From: Lachnospiraceae bacterium UBA3689
Lineage (GTDB): Bacteria; Bacillota; Clostridia; Lachnospirales; Lachnospiraceae
DNA length: 64,000 bases
Assembly (NCBI GenBank): GCA_002371465.1
Contig: DFIU01000026.1
Coordinates: 23,782 to 87,781, forward strand
Direction: 5' to 3'
The notes under the pieces were generated by a model. That model worked only from the letters and a program-made list of their open reading frames with translations. It ran no database searches and was not told the DNA's origin. Made by a program: the position numbers and the translations under genes. The first letter of the stretch is position 1. Every line of letters begins with the position of its first letter. Shown one piece after another: positions 1 through 8,834 of this stretch.

Positions 1-696
1 CCGGTCGGCCAGCTCAAGAACTTCACGGACCGCTATGCCTGCAGACATGATATCTCCGCAATTCCCTATGTGCTGGACAGACGCAGAAGAGGCGAGGCGC
101 CTGGCGATCCGGATGACTTCCCGATGGAAAGACTTCGCCAGAAGCCGGTGGCTTATTTCGCTGTGGGCGGGGCAAGAACTCCGGACTGGACCTCTATGGG
201 AACAGCGGGGATGCATCTGTTTGGCCTATCTGAAGGGATGAGGGTCATTTCCAACTATAATGCCAATGACATGGGCCACATCGGCAATCCTCTTCTGGAT
301 CAGAAGATGATGGATGACGTTCACGAGATCGGATGGAGAGTGGCAGCTGCCGTCGACCTTCCGGCTGATCAGATTCCGTATTATGGAAAAGATGGGGACC
401 AGGGAACCTGTCCGGTCTGCCACCAGAACCTCCTTATGGTCAACGGAACGACAACGGTCACCTGCCCCCTGTGTGGGATACATGGAAAGATCTCCATCGA
501 GGGAGAGAAACTCGTTGTCGACTTCCCCAAGGAGGAGCAGGAGCGCGCAAGAGGTACCTTCAAGGGGCTGCGGGAACATACCGCTGAGATTCAGAGTTTT
601 GGCGCAATTGTCGCTCCCAAGATCATGGCTAATAAGGACCGCTTAGATGGACTCATGAAGAGAATCAAAGAGTTCCATGACGATTGGACTGAATAA
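1..696 (+). CDS. Flavodoxin-fold NAD(P)H-dependent oxidoreductase with C-terminal Cys4 knuckle (5' truncated)
   Basis: The frame is already open at base 1, so the start lies outside the window. The visible 231 residues match the C-terminal two thirds of the complete protein at 62986-63948: both have AVGGARTxxW, the conserved HVxGVP/GHIGNP region, and a C-terminal CPVCHQ ... CPLCGI block. The N-terminal half of that family is an NADPH-dependent FMN reductase/flavodoxin fold, so the product is expected to be a cytosolic flavoprotein reductase. The four cysteines (two CxxC pairs about 25 residues apart) look like a structural zinc or iron knuckle. The substrate is unknown. A strong terminator follows directly, so this gene ends a transcription unit separate from the alcohol dehydrogenase downstream. 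Confidence 0.8.
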   Translation, partial: PVGQLKNFTDRYACRHDISAIPYVLDRRRRGEAPGDPDDFPMERLRQKPVAYFAVGGARTPDWTSMGTAGMHLFGLSEGMRVISNYNANDMGHIGNPLLDQKMMDDVHEIGWRVAAAVDLPADQIPYYGKDGDQGTCPVCHQNLLMVNGTTTVTCPLCGIHGKISIEGEKLVVDFPKEEQERARGTFKGLREHTAEIQSFGAIVAPKIMANKDRLDGLMKRIKEFHDDWTE

Positions 697-710
697 AGTG
701 TGACGGATAG

Positions 711-736
711 AGGCATCCCTTCGGGGGTGCCTTTTT
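711..736 (+). terminator. Rho-independent terminator with UUCG tetraloop
   Basis: A nine-base stem (711-719 with 724-732, one G-U pair) closes on a TTCG loop and runs into five T. It lies 15 bases after the stop of the upstream reductase. Confidence 0.9.
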
Positions 737-741
737 GCGTC

Positions 742-769
742 TTGACAGGGAAGTGAAATGAACAAAATT
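742..769 (+). promoter_or_regulatory. Possible sigma-A promoter for the alcohol dehydrogenase operon
   Basis: A perfect -35 TTGACA (742-747) lies just after the terminator. The best -10 at normal spacing is poor (AAAATT, 764-769), so an activator may be needed or the match may be chance. Confidence 0.25.
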
Positions 770-891
770 CAGGAATCTGTTCGATTGCGACAAAAGATAA
801 GGAATTGTACTGGTTTTAAGTGAAACGCTGGGGTAGTTTTTTATATAAAGTCACAAGAGGGACTGACCATGAAATGAGAAAGGGGCAGAAT

Positions 892-2037
892 ATGAGCTAT
901 AACTTTTTTATCAGCAGCAACATTATCTTTGGCAAGGGATCTGTAGCCGAACTTCCGGGCCTGATTCAAAAACACGGCCTGAAAAAGATCATGGTTGTCT
1001 ATGACGGCGGCGTGAAGGCAGCTGGGATCGCGGACCAGATCGTGGACCAGGTAAAGGCAAGTGGGGCGGACTACGTAATTTTTGACGGGGTCATTCCGAA
1101 CCCGACCAACCAGGTCGTTGAGCAGGCTGCCGCACTGGCCAAAGATGAAGAAGTGCAGGGCTTTGTCGCCGTAGGCGGCGGCAGCAGCATCGATCTGGCC
1201 AAGGCGGTCAATGTACTGATGACCAATCCTGGAAAGATTGAAGATTACGGCGGTGTGGGGCAGGTGAAACATGATCTCCTTCCCCTGATTGCGGTACCGA
1301 CGACCGCGGGGACTTCCAGCGAGATCACCAATGTAAGCGCCCTGATTGATACCGAAAAAGTAGTTAAATATGTCGTGATCGACAACCGTCTGGTCGCATC
1401 TGATGTCATCTGCGATCCCGAGTTCACAAGGACGATGCCTGTCTCCGTGACTGCAGCAACAGGAATGGATGCCATCACGCATGCCGTAGAGAGCTACATT
1501 TCCAATATGGCCAATCCCCTTACAGAATATAATTCTCTGCAGGGGCTGTCGATTCTCTACAGGAATCTGCCGAAAGCCGTGGAGAATGGGGAGGATATGG
1601 AGGCCCGTGAGCAGATGATGCTGGGCTGCATCATCACCGGCTTTGGTTTCTCCAACGCAAATCTGGGCCTTAATCACGCGATTGCCCATACTTTGAGCGC
1701 TCACTTCGGTCTGGCCCATGGCATGGCTAATGCCTGCGTGCTGCCCTATGTAATGGCCTTCAACGCTGAGGCTTGCCCGGAGAAGATGGTTGAGATGGCC
1801 AGCACAATCGGGATCGCACCGACCGGAGATATGGAAAAGGATCAGTATCTTCTTTCTGAGGCTCTGCTGGAAATGACCCGGAAACTTCATATCCGCACCT
1901 TAAGCGAGCAGAATATCAAGCGCGAAGACTTTGATATGCTGGCTGGAGAAGTTCTGAAGGAAGTTCCTCTTCAGTTCAACCCAAGGCAGGGCGTGACGAA
2001 AGAAGACGTCATCGGAATTCTGGAGAAGGCATATTGA
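892..2037 (+). CDS. Iron-containing (group III) alcohol dehydrogenase
   Basis: 381 residues, the usual size for NAD(P)-linked Fe-ADHs of the butanol dehydrogenase/lactaldehyde reductase type. The nucleotide-binding GGGSS lies at about residues 95-99. Metal-site residues appear in GMDAITHAVE (Asp193, His197) and in the downstream His-rich stretch GLNHAIAHTLSAHFGLAHG. The frame extends up to a GTG at 820, but the ATG at 892 is preferred because it has a purine-rich ribosome site (877-885) and gives the family's typical N-terminus. It presumably interconverts an aldehyde or ketone and an alcohol with NAD(P)H. The next gene starts at its stop codon, so translation is likely coupled. The exact substrate cannot be read from sequence. 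Confidence 0.9.
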   Translation: MSYNFFISSNIIFGKGSVAELPGLIQKHGLKKIMVVYDGGVKAAGIADQIVDQVKASGADYVIFDGVIPNPTNQVVEQAAALAKDEEVQGFVAVGGGSSIDLAKAVNVLMTNPGKIEDYGGVGQVKHDLLPLIAVPTTAGTSSEITNVSALIDTEKVVKYVVIDNRLVASDVICDPEFTRTMPVSVTAATGMDAITHAVESYISNMANPLTEYNSLQGLSILYRNLPKAVENGEDMEAREQMMLGCIITGFGFSNANLGLNHAIAHTLSAHFGLAHGMANACVLPYVMAFNAEACPEKMVEMASTIGIAPTGDMEKDQYLLSEALLEMTRKLHIRTLSEQNIKREDFDMLAGEVLKEVPLQFNPRQGVTKEDVIGILEKAY

Positions 2038-2039
2038 GT

Positions 2040-3224
2040 ATGAGTAAAGAAAAGAAATTTCGTATCATTCTGTCGATTGTTGGAATTTCCTTCATCCAGG
2101 GTCTGCAGTTTTCCACCTCTCCGGTACTGAATCAGATTCAGAGCCACTATCCGACCGTAAATGTCAGTCTGGTCCAAATGCTGATCACAGCACCTGCCTT
2201 TGTGGCGATTGTTTTTGCTCTGCTCTCGGGTGTGCTGGTTTTAAAGTTCAGCAAGCGGGCCATGCTGATTTTTGCGGCGCTCCTGTCCGGAATCGTCGGA
2301 CTGCTCCCCTTTGCTGCTGATTCCTTTGCCCTGCTCTTTGCCTGCCGGGCTATCTACGGCATTTCCCTGGGCCTTGCTACCGCTCTCAATACGGCGGTTG
2401 TAGCAGAGTGGTTCGAGGGGAAGGAACGCGTGCAGGTCATGGGGATCCAGGCGGCAAGCGTCGGGACTGGTATGGTAATCGTCACAACGATTGGCGGAAT
2501 CCTTGGTTCCCACGGCTTCCGGACCTCCTATCTGATCAACCTGCTCGGTTTTATCTGTTTTGCGCTGATCGCCTTGAACCTGCCTGCATCAGAAAAAAGA
2601 GAAGAGAAGGGGCAGGAGAGTGGGAAGATCCGTCTCAACGCCAAGGTTTTCGGAATTTCCACAGTGGCCTTCTTTGAATGGCTGTTCCTGATTACCTTTA
2701 CGACCAACATCTCCATGCATCTTGGAGGCAGTCTGGCTGGGAGCAGCGGTGTGTCCGGCGCTCTGACCGGCATCTTCTCCGCGGCTCAGATCGTCATTGG
2801 TCTTCTACTGGGACTTGTCACAAAGCTGACAGGCCGGTACACCATGCCGGCAGCCATGCTGTGCTTCTCCGCCGGTGCGGTTTTGCTGGTTCTCTTTCCG
2901 ACCAGTTTTCCGCTTATGGCAATTGGCTCCATCCTCTGCGGATTCTCGCAGGGCATCTTCATTCCGACCGGTATGGTGGGGGTTTCCAACGCGGTCGCTC
3001 CGATTGCGGCGGCGCTGGCGGCCGGTATCTTTACCTGCTTCCAGGATGTTGCCCAGACCGTGTCGCCCTTCATTTTAAATGCGGCTTCCCGGACCATCTT
3101 CGGTGCTGTCACCCCTATGCATGTCTATCAGATCGCGGCGATCGGGATGGCAGCAGCGGCTGTTATTACAGCTGTGGTTATCGGCTTAGCAGGCAGCAAG
3201 GACCAAAAGTCAGCCGCGGCATAA
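2040..3224 (+). CDS. Major facilitator superfamily transporter
   Basis: About 394 residues with roughly 12 hydrophobic segments and a short basic loop between the halves near residues 190-205, as in a 12-helix MFS carrier. The first helix begins at about residue 8. A TTG at 2034 overlaps the stop of the alcohol dehydrogenase and could also be the start; ATG 2040 is chosen because the GGAGAAGG site at 2022-2029 is 10 bases away. It resembles the nitrate/oxalate-formate/cyanate-like branch of small-anion carriers only in general layout. Its place between two dehydrogenases suggests uptake or export of a small organic acid handled by this operon. Confidence 0.85.
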   Translation: MSKEKKFRIILSIVGISFIQGLQFSTSPVLNQIQSHYPTVNVSLVQMLITAPAFVAIVFALLSGVLVLKFSKRAMLIFAALLSGIVGLLPFAADSFALLFACRAIYGISLGLATALNTAVVAEWFEGKERVQVMGIQAASVGTGMVIVTTIGGILGSHGFRTSYLINLLGFICFALIALNLPASEKREEKGQESGKIRLNAKVFGISTVAFFEWLFLITFTTNISMHLGGSLAGSSGVSGALTGIFSAAQIVIGLLLGLVTKLTGRYTMPAAMLCFSAGAVLLVLFPTSFPLMAIGSILCGFSQGIFIPTGMVGVSNAVAPIAAALAAGIFTCFQDVAQTVSPFILNAASRTIFGAVTPMHVYQIAAIGMAAAAVITAVVIGLAGSKDQKSAAA

Positions 3225-3325
3225 AAAAGACCGCGCTGTCGGTCCATCAGGCAACTGAAGCAGAAACTATAAAATATAAATACAATTCATCCATACAAAC
3301 CTATCACGAATAAGGAGGATCAATC

Positions 3326-4384
3326 ATGACAAAGAAGACAATGGCACTTTGTACAAAGCTCCCGGAGCAGGAACTGGAAAAGCTCAAAGGGGTGTGTGAT
3401 ATCACCATCTGCGGAGAATTAAAGCACGGCAAGGGAAATGCACCCGAGGAGCTTGTCCGCGAGGAGTGCATGGGCAAGGAACTGGTTGTGCTGGGAGATG
3501 AGTATGCAGGCACAGATACCATCCATGCCTGGCTGGACTCTGGCATGAAGTTTATCGGCGTGGCAAAGGGAACGCCGGCGACGGTTGATTTTGAAGCCAT
3601 TCGCGAGGGCGGCCTGGATCTGCACTACACACCCGGAAGAAACCGTGTGGCAGTTGCTGAATTTGCTATGGGAATGATGATTGCCATGGCAAGACATCTG
3701 GCCCTTTCCGCCGAAGGTCTGCACAAGGGCGATCACTGTGGCCCGGCAAAAGAGAATATCTATGATGTCCCGGATGTGAAGAATGTAACCTTTGGTCCTC
3801 TGGATGAAAAGCATCCCTTCATGGATTATGGCATCGGCTTTGAACTCTACGGCAAGACGCTGGGCATTGCCGGCTATGGAGCAATTGGCCGTGAAGTTGC
3901 GGTTCGCGCGATGGCCTTTGGCATGAAGGTCCTTGCTTACGATCCCTACCTGGATGCGGCAAAGATTGAGGCGGACGGAGCAGTTCCTGCGGATTTGGAC
4001 ACTATGCTGGCTCAGTCGGATATCGTCAGCGTGCATCTTCCTGTTCTGCCTTCTACCCGGGTTTCCGTCAATAAGGATTGGTTCAGCAAGATGAAGAAGA
4101 CCGCCTATCTCCTCAATACGGCAAGAGCGGCAGTCATTGACCAGAAGGATTTTGTAGAAGCCCTGCAGTCCGGTGAGATTGCCGGAGCGGCAACGGATGT
4201 GTACTGGGAGGAACCGGTTCCGGTCAATCATCCGCTTCTTCAGATGAGAAACGTCCTTTGCACCCCCCATATGGCAGGTCTGACAACCGACGTAGACGGT
4301 TGGTCAGGTCGGATGATGGCGGAAGAAATCGACGCCTATCTGAACGGAGAAAAGGGAAAATATCTCTGGAAAACCAGAGCTTAA
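3326..4384 (+). CDS. D-isomer-specific 2-hydroxyacid dehydrogenase
   Basis: 352 residues. The NAD-binding Rossmann motif GYGAIG lies at about residues 182-187, followed by an acidic residue in AYDPY. The catalytic triad of the family is visible: Arg in LLNTARAA, Glu in YWEEP and His in TPHMAG. Such enzymes reduce a 2-oxoacid to a D-2-hydroxyacid, or the reverse, with NAD(P)H in the cytosol. The N-terminal substrate domain is divergent and short of recognisable motifs, so phosphoglycerate, hydroxypyruvate or an aromatic oxoacid are all possible. An AAGGAGG site (3311-3317) precedes the ATG. It lies about 100 bases after the transporter and 29 before the next gene, in the same operon. Confidence 0.88.
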   Translation: MTKKTMALCTKLPEQELEKLKGVCDITICGELKHGKGNAPEELVREECMGKELVVLGDEYAGTDTIHAWLDSGMKFIGVAKGTPATVDFEAIREGGLDLHYTPGRNRVAVAEFAMGMMIAMARHLALSAEGLHKGDHCGPAKENIYDVPDVKNVTFGPLDEKHPFMDYGIGFELYGKTLGIAGYGAIGREVAVRAMAFGMKVLAYDPYLDAAKIEADGAVPADLDTMLAQSDIVSVHLPVLPSTRVSVNKDWFSKMKKTAYLLNTARAAVIDQKDFVEALQSGEIAGAATDVYWEEPVPVNHPLLQMRNVLCTPHMAGLTTDVDGWSGRMMAEEIDAYLNGEKGKYLWKTRA

Positions 4385-4412
4385 GGATCATAAAAGGCAG
4401 GGAGGCTATGTA

Positions 4413-6389
4413 ATGGGAGCAAGAACATACCAGGGAAAAGAGAGATATCCACATCTGCTGTCGCCGATCCGTATTGGGAATCTCCGGCTGAAGAACCGCA
4501 TCATTGCGGCACCGTCAAGTCCGGGCATGATCGATACTAATGGCCACATGACGCACGCCATGCAGGCCTACCTGGAGACAAAGGCCAAGGGCGGTGCAGC
4601 TGTCGTCACCTACGGAGAGTCAATCGTACATTCCACGACGGGCAAGCAGCACAATATGCAGATGCAGCTGGATTCCTACGGCAATCGCCAGGGCTTAAAG
4701 GAGTGCGCAGAGGCTATTCACCGGGCGGGGGCATACGCGAATATTCAACTGTCCCACGGCGGAAAATACGCGGGCCTGGCCAGCGTCGGTGGTGACGAAG
4801 ACAAGGAAGGCCGGATCGCCTATGGTCCGAGTCATGAGATCACCCCTGTCGGCGAGGTACAGGAGATGCCGCGGGAATTGATCTATGAGATCATTGAATC
4901 CTATGGCAAAGGTGCGGCACTGGTCAAGGACTGCGGCTTTGATATGGTCCAGGTCCATGCGGCTCATGGCTGGCTGTTCTCCCAGTTCCTTTCACCGGTG
5001 ATGAATAAGAGAACCGATGAATTCGGCGGAAGCCTGGAAAACCGGGCCCGCTTCCTGTTGCTGGCTCTTGATGCCGTGCGGAAGGCCGTCGGTCCCAGAT
5101 TCCCGATCGAGATCCGGCTGTCGGGCGACGACATGATGAAGAATGGTCTGGGCGAAAAAGACTGTATCGAAGTGGCTAAGATGGTGGACGATAAAGTCGA
5201 CCTGATCAATGTCTCCTGCGGCAATCACGAGGACCCGGAGATGTTCTGCCGGACTCATCCGTCCGCTTTCTGGCCGCGCGGCGTAAATGTCTATCTGGCT
5301 GCCGGCATCAAAAAGCATGTAAAGACTCCGGTGGCCTGTGTGGGGTCCCTCAATGATCCTGCCCAGATGGAACACATCATCGCTTCCGGCCAGGCTGATA
5401 TCGTGGAACTGGGCAGGGCGCTGGTTGCGGATCCGGAAATTCCCAATAAGGCGATGCATGACCAGGCCGATGATATCACCCCCTGCCTGCGCTGCTATGA
5501 ATGCTTCGGCGAGATTGTCAAAAGTGAGATGATCAAGTGTACGGTGAACCCGATCATCGGCCACGAGCTGGAAGAAAAATACGGACACAAGGCGCCTGAG
5601 CGGAGCAAGAAGGTTCTTATTGTCGGCGGCGGACCGGGTGGAATGGAGGCGGCGATCGTTGCCTCCAGCCGCGGACATGAGGTGACCCTCTGTGAGAAAT
5701 CTTCTGTCCTCGGAGGTAACCTGCATCCCGCAGGAGCAGCCTATTTTAAGGAAGATATCGTCAAGCTGACCGGTGTCCTCGAAAGAAGACTGAAGAGATC
5801 AGGCGCAAAGGTGATGCTGAATACGGAAGTTACGCCGGATCTGATTCGGGAGTTGAATCCGGACGCCCTCATCGTCGCGATCGGCTCCAGGGAGTGGAAA
5901 CCGGGCTTTATTCCGGGCATTGACCGTCCCAATGTCGTGATGGCGATCGACGCGGAGATGCATCCGGAGAAGTTGGGCAGAAAGGTCGTGATCATGGGCG
6001 GAGGTCTTGTCGGCGGCGAAGCTGCCATCAGTTTCCGTCATGAGGGTCACGATGTCACAATCGTCGAGATGAAGGACAAGATCGCCGGAGAGGTCAACAG
6101 CTTCTATCGGGGAGGCCTGATGCCTCAGATTGAGAAGGCGGCGACCTGCTGTGTCAACACGACCGTGAAGGAGATTCTGCCGGATGGAGTTCGTGTAAGC
6201 CGCGATGGAGAAGAATTTGTGATTCAGGCAGATACCGTTGTCTGCGCTCTGGGTTTCAGAACCGATGATCAGACCGTCGACGCGCTTACAGCAGAGGTTG
6301 ATGAGAACTATATTATTGGCGATTGCAGGAATGTGGGGATTATCTATCATGCGATGAGCCAGGCTTATGATGCGGCGATGATGCTGTAA
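4413..6389 (+). CDS. Old-yellow-enzyme/2,4-dienoyl-CoA reductase-type Fe-S flavoprotein
   Basis: 658 residues in the three-domain layout of FadH, BaiCD and trimethylamine dehydrogenase. An FMN TIM barrel spans residues 1-340 (HxAHGWL and SPxxNxR motifs). A 4Fe-4S site of form CxxCxxxC plus a Cys 11 residues on lies near 357-380 (CLRCYECF ... KCTVNP). An FAD/NAD(P) module from 390 on carries GGGPGGMEAA, with a second Rossmann motif near 525 (GGGLVGGE). The family uses NAD(P)H to reduce activated C=C bonds of enoyl-CoA, enones or enoates, or to demethylate amines. With the alcohol and hydroxyacid dehydrogenases it suggests stepwise reduction of an unsaturated carbonyl compound. The substrate remains inferred. 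Confidence 0.9.
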   Translation: MGARTYQGKERYPHLLSPIRIGNLRLKNRIIAAPSSPGMIDTNGHMTHAMQAYLETKAKGGAAVVTYGESIVHSTTGKQHNMQMQLDSYGNRQGLKECAEAIHRAGAYANIQLSHGGKYAGLASVGGDEDKEGRIAYGPSHEITPVGEVQEMPRELIYEIIESYGKGAALVKDCGFDMVQVHAAHGWLFSQFLSPVMNKRTDEFGGSLENRARFLLLALDAVRKAVGPRFPIEIRLSGDDMMKNGLGEKDCIEVAKMVDDKVDLINVSCGNHEDPEMFCRTHPSAFWPRGVNVYLAAGIKKHVKTPVACVGSLNDPAQMEHIIASGQADIVELGRALVADPEIPNKAMHDQADDITPCLRCYECFGEIVKSEMIKCTVNPIIGHELEEKYGHKAPERSKKVLIVGGGPGGMEAAIVASSRGHEVTLCEKSSVLGGNLHPAGAAYFKEDIVKLTGVLERRLKRSGAKVMLNTEVTPDLIRELNPDALIVAIGSREWKPGFIPGIDRPNVVMAIDAEMHPEKLGRKVVIMGGGLVGGEAAISFRHEGHDVTIVEMKDKIAGEVNSFYRGGLMPQIEKAATCCVNTTVKEILPDGVRVSRDGEEFVIQADTVVCALGFRTDDQTVDALTAEVDENYIIGDCRNVGIIYHAMSQAYDAAMML

Positions 6390-6484
6390 TCAGCAGGTGA
6401 ATCATACAAATCAAAGAAAAATGTTGTGTTCTTTACCTGATGGACTTGCTATGCTGGTAACAGAAAGTCAATCAATGTGATATC

Positions 6485-6531
6485 GCACTTGTGGGAGCAA
6501 GCCGTTGGCTTACGCCGCTCCCGCACAGTGC
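6485..6531 (+). other. Branched inverted repeat in the leader of the aldolase gene
   Basis: Outer arms GCACT/AGTGC (6485-6489, 6527-6531) enclose GTG-GGAGC paired with GCTCC-CAC (a two-base bulge) and an inner AAGCC-GTT-GGCTT hairpin. No T-run follows, so it is not a simple terminator. It may be a 5' leader structure, an attenuator half or an mRNA stabiliser. Confidence 0.4.
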
Positions 6532-6566
6532 CTGGAAACATAGCAGAAACAGGAGGTAATTAAGTT

Positions 6567-7211
6567 ATGAAATATGAAAAGATCAGAAAGGTTGTCCTGG
6601 AGGCAATCCAGACTGCCGTTGAGCAGGGGCTTGTCCACGGTACATCTGGCAATATTGCCCTTCGGGACGATGAGGATGATGTCGTAGCGATCACGCCCAG
6701 TGGTATTTCCTACACAACCATGACGGCGGAAGATATCGCAATCGTGGACCTGAACGGAAAGTGGCTGGACGGTCCCTACAAGCCATCATCTGAGACCCCC
6801 ATGCATACGGCTGTACTTCGCGCAAGACCGGACATCAAGGCAACCGTTCATACCCATGCCATGTTTGCAACCATTATGGCCATGGGAGAGGACAATGAAC
6901 TTCGCCCCATCACCCCGCCCCAGTGTGAGTTCACTCCTGTTCGGATCGTTCCCTTTACCATGCCGGGTTCCGACGATGTAGCGGAGAAGGTTGTAAAGGC
7001 GATCGGCAGCGACGGAAGGTCGGTCCTGATTAAGAACCACGGCATGTTCTCCTGCGGCAAGGATATGAAGGCTGCCATGGCTGCAGCAACGTATACCGAG
7101 GAGATGGCAGTTACAACATACTATGCGAAACTGCTGGGCAACTATGAGCCCATGCCCAAGGAAGCGGAAGAAGCTATGAAGGCCCTGATCGCAGCCGATC
7201 AGGCAGTATAA
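6567..7211 (+). CDS. Class II aldolase/adducin-family protein (fuculose-phosphate aldolase-like)
   Basis: 214 residues, the normal size for L-fuculose-1-phosphate or ribulose-phosphate class II aldolases. Family residues are visible: the TSGN phosphate/substrate loop (HGTSGNIA), the acid in SSETPMH, the zinc pair HTHAMF and the third zinc His in KNHGMFS. It probably performs a metal-dependent retro-aldol cleavage or an epimerisation. A GGAGG site precedes the ATG. It is the first gene after a 177-base leader with a hairpin and is followed 61 bases later by an acyl carrier protein, an unusual partnership for a sugar-phosphate aldolase. The enzyme may therefore act on a non-phosphorylated product of the same pathway. 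Confidence 0.88.
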   Translation: MKYEKIRKVVLEAIQTAVEQGLVHGTSGNIALRDDEDDVVAITPSGISYTTMTAEDIAIVDLNGKWLDGPYKPSSETPMHTAVLRARPDIKATVHTHAMFATIMAMGEDNELRPITPPQCEFTPVRIVPFTMPGSDDVAEKVVKAIGSDGRSVLIKNHGMFSCGKDMKAAMAAATYTEEMAVTTYYAKLLGNYEPMPKEAEEAMKALIAADQAV

Positions 7212-7272
7212 AGCGTCATAGGTCCCTTATTTAGAGCGAATCAATAGAAACTGATAGAGGAGGATTTCCAGG

Positions 7273-7512
7273 ATGAACAGAGATGAAGTAGTTAGTAAGC
7301 TGATCGAGTATGCGGCGATGGCCTTCAATAAGGATGCCGCTTCCATTCATGAGGATACCGCGATCGCTGATGAGCTTGGCGTTCAGTCCGCTCAGCGCGT
7401 CGCCATGACGGCTTCCATCGAGAATGATTACGATGTCATGATCCCGGTTGCAAGATTTGCCAACTATAAGACGATCGGCGATCTCGCCGACTATATTATG
7501 GAGGAGGCTTAA
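7273..7512 (+). CDS. Acyl carrier protein, copy 1 of the ACP/thiolase/DUF35 module
   Basis: 79 residues with the acidic four-helix ACP pattern. The segment IADELGVQSAQ aligns with the DLGxDS element, placing the 4'-phosphopantetheine serine at Ser39; the usual DSL is changed to QSA. The GAGGAGG site stands about six bases before the ATG. It is a stand-alone ACP without fatty-acid synthesis genes nearby, immediately followed by a thiolase-like enzyme (6 bases) and a DUF35 protein. A second ACP of the same length, with its serine also at residue 39, sits in the module at 54585-56683. This implies an acyl chain or aryl-acyl group carried on ACP during the thiolase step (inference). Confidence 0.85.
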   Translation: MNRDEVVSKLIEYAAMAFNKDAASIHEDTAIADELGVQSAQRVAMTASIENDYDVMIPVARFANYKTIGDLADYIMEEA

Positions 7513-7518
7513 GCGCGG

Positions 7519-8802
7519 ATGGAAGTAAAAATCAACAAGAATATGAGAAGCGTCTCCATTGTTGGGATCGGCGCAACTCCGTTCTTTAATGGTGTGGAAA
7601 ATGAGACCTACAGGGGTCTTTCTAACGGAGAACTCTTCGGTCACGCAGCCCTGGATGCGATGAAAGATGCCGGCATCCAGCCCAAGGATGTCCAGTTCTT
7701 CTTCCACGGTTCTGCAAACCCCTATGTGCTGAACCACTGCATTACGCCGAATATTCAGGTTGCAGACTGGTGCGGTATGCGTGGAAAGGGGTCTATCTCT
7801 CACTCCGAGGCCTGCTGCACAGGTTATATCGCACTGGAAGAAGCGGTCTTTGCTGTTGCGAGCGGCGCTTATGATGTCGTGCTGACTGGAGCTGCTGATC
7901 AGGCAACCAGTATGCCGGACGGCAATACACCGGCTCATCGCCGTGTACCCATGACATCCGAGGTCCTCTTCCCGGATCTGGATTCGATTTTTGATGCTGC
8001 CTATGGCAGATACCTGGGTGGCGGTCCCGGCATGAACCACGACGACTGGATCAACTATTATGCTCATGAGTATAATTTCAGCAAGGAGTTCATTGATGAT
8101 GTCCTTGCCCATCAGGCTTATCATTTCCGTCGGGCGGCAACGCTCTGTCCGAGAGCAATCCGCAGAAAGCCTTATGAGGAGATTGCGAAGGAAGCGGGGT
8201 ATGATGATGTCTGGGAATATATGAAGTCCCCCCACAACCCCAAGATGACCCAGTATCTGCGGACATCCAGCGACTCCTGTGTGGCGGATGGCGCGGGCGC
8301 CTGCATCGTTGTGCCGACCGAGATCGCACACAAGTTTACCGATAAGCCGGTCAAGGTCCTTGGCATTGGTGCATCGGTTCTGGATGCGATTGTTCCCCAT
8401 CTTGAAAAGAAGGCAACTGCTGAGGCGGCCCGTCAGGTCTATGAACTGACCGGTCTTACTGCAGATGATATGGATATCCTTTATGTCAATGACTTTATCG
8501 GATCTTCAGCCTTCCTTGCTGCTGAAGAAGTTGGTTATCTGCCCAAGGGCGAGGGCTGGAAGTATGTCCTGGATGGCAGTATTGCTTACGATGGCGACAA
8601 GCCGATCAACACAAACGGCGGCCGTACTTCCTATGGTCATGCAATGGCTGCATCTGGTATGGCGGATGTCTTCGAGGCGGTAACCCAGATGCGCGGCGAA
8701 GCCGGCGAGCGCCAGGTCAAGAAACTTCCGAAGCATGTACTCCTGAGAGGATTTGGCGGAGGACAGAATGTCCGCTGCATCATTTTGGAATCCGATTTTT
8801 GA
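7519..8802 (+). CDS. SCP2/PhlC-type thiolase-like acyltransferase, copy 1
   Basis: 427 residues of thiolase fold. The likely nucleophile is Cys99 in SEACCTGY (CxTG matches the thiolase CxSG). The His of the C-terminal block is retained in GGRTSYGHAMAASG. The second thiolase cysteine (CxGGG) is replaced, the sequence reading RGFGGGQN, which is typical of the SCP2/PhlC branch rather than biosynthetic thiolases. Such proteins work with a DUF35 OB-fold partner, found here 32 bases downstream, in C-acylation, deacylation or retro-aldol steps. Start ATG 7519 uses the GGAGG overlapping the end of the ACP gene; an internal ATG at 7543 is possible. The direction of reaction (Claisen synthesis or cleavage) is not shown by the sequence. 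Confidence 0.85.
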   Translation: MEVKINKNMRSVSIVGIGATPFFNGVENETYRGLSNGELFGHAALDAMKDAGIQPKDVQFFFHGSANPYVLNHCITPNIQVADWCGMRGKGSISHSEACCTGYIALEEAVFAVASGAYDVVLTGAADQATSMPDGNTPAHRRVPMTSEVLFPDLDSIFDAAYGRYLGGGPGMNHDDWINYYAHEYNFSKEFIDDVLAHQAYHFRRAATLCPRAIRRKPYEEIAKEAGYDDVWEYMKSPHNPKMTQYLRTSSDSCVADGAGACIVVPTEIAHKFTDKPVKVLGIGASVLDAIVPHLEKKATAEAARQVYELTGLTADDMDILYVNDFIGSSAFLAAEEVGYLPKGEGWKYVLDGSIAYDGDKPINTNGGRTSYGHAMAASGMADVFEAVTQMRGEAGERQVKKLPKHVLLRGFGGGQNVRCIILESDF

Positions 8803-8834
8803 TTGAGTAGAAGACCTGCAGGAGGCTGAGAAAA

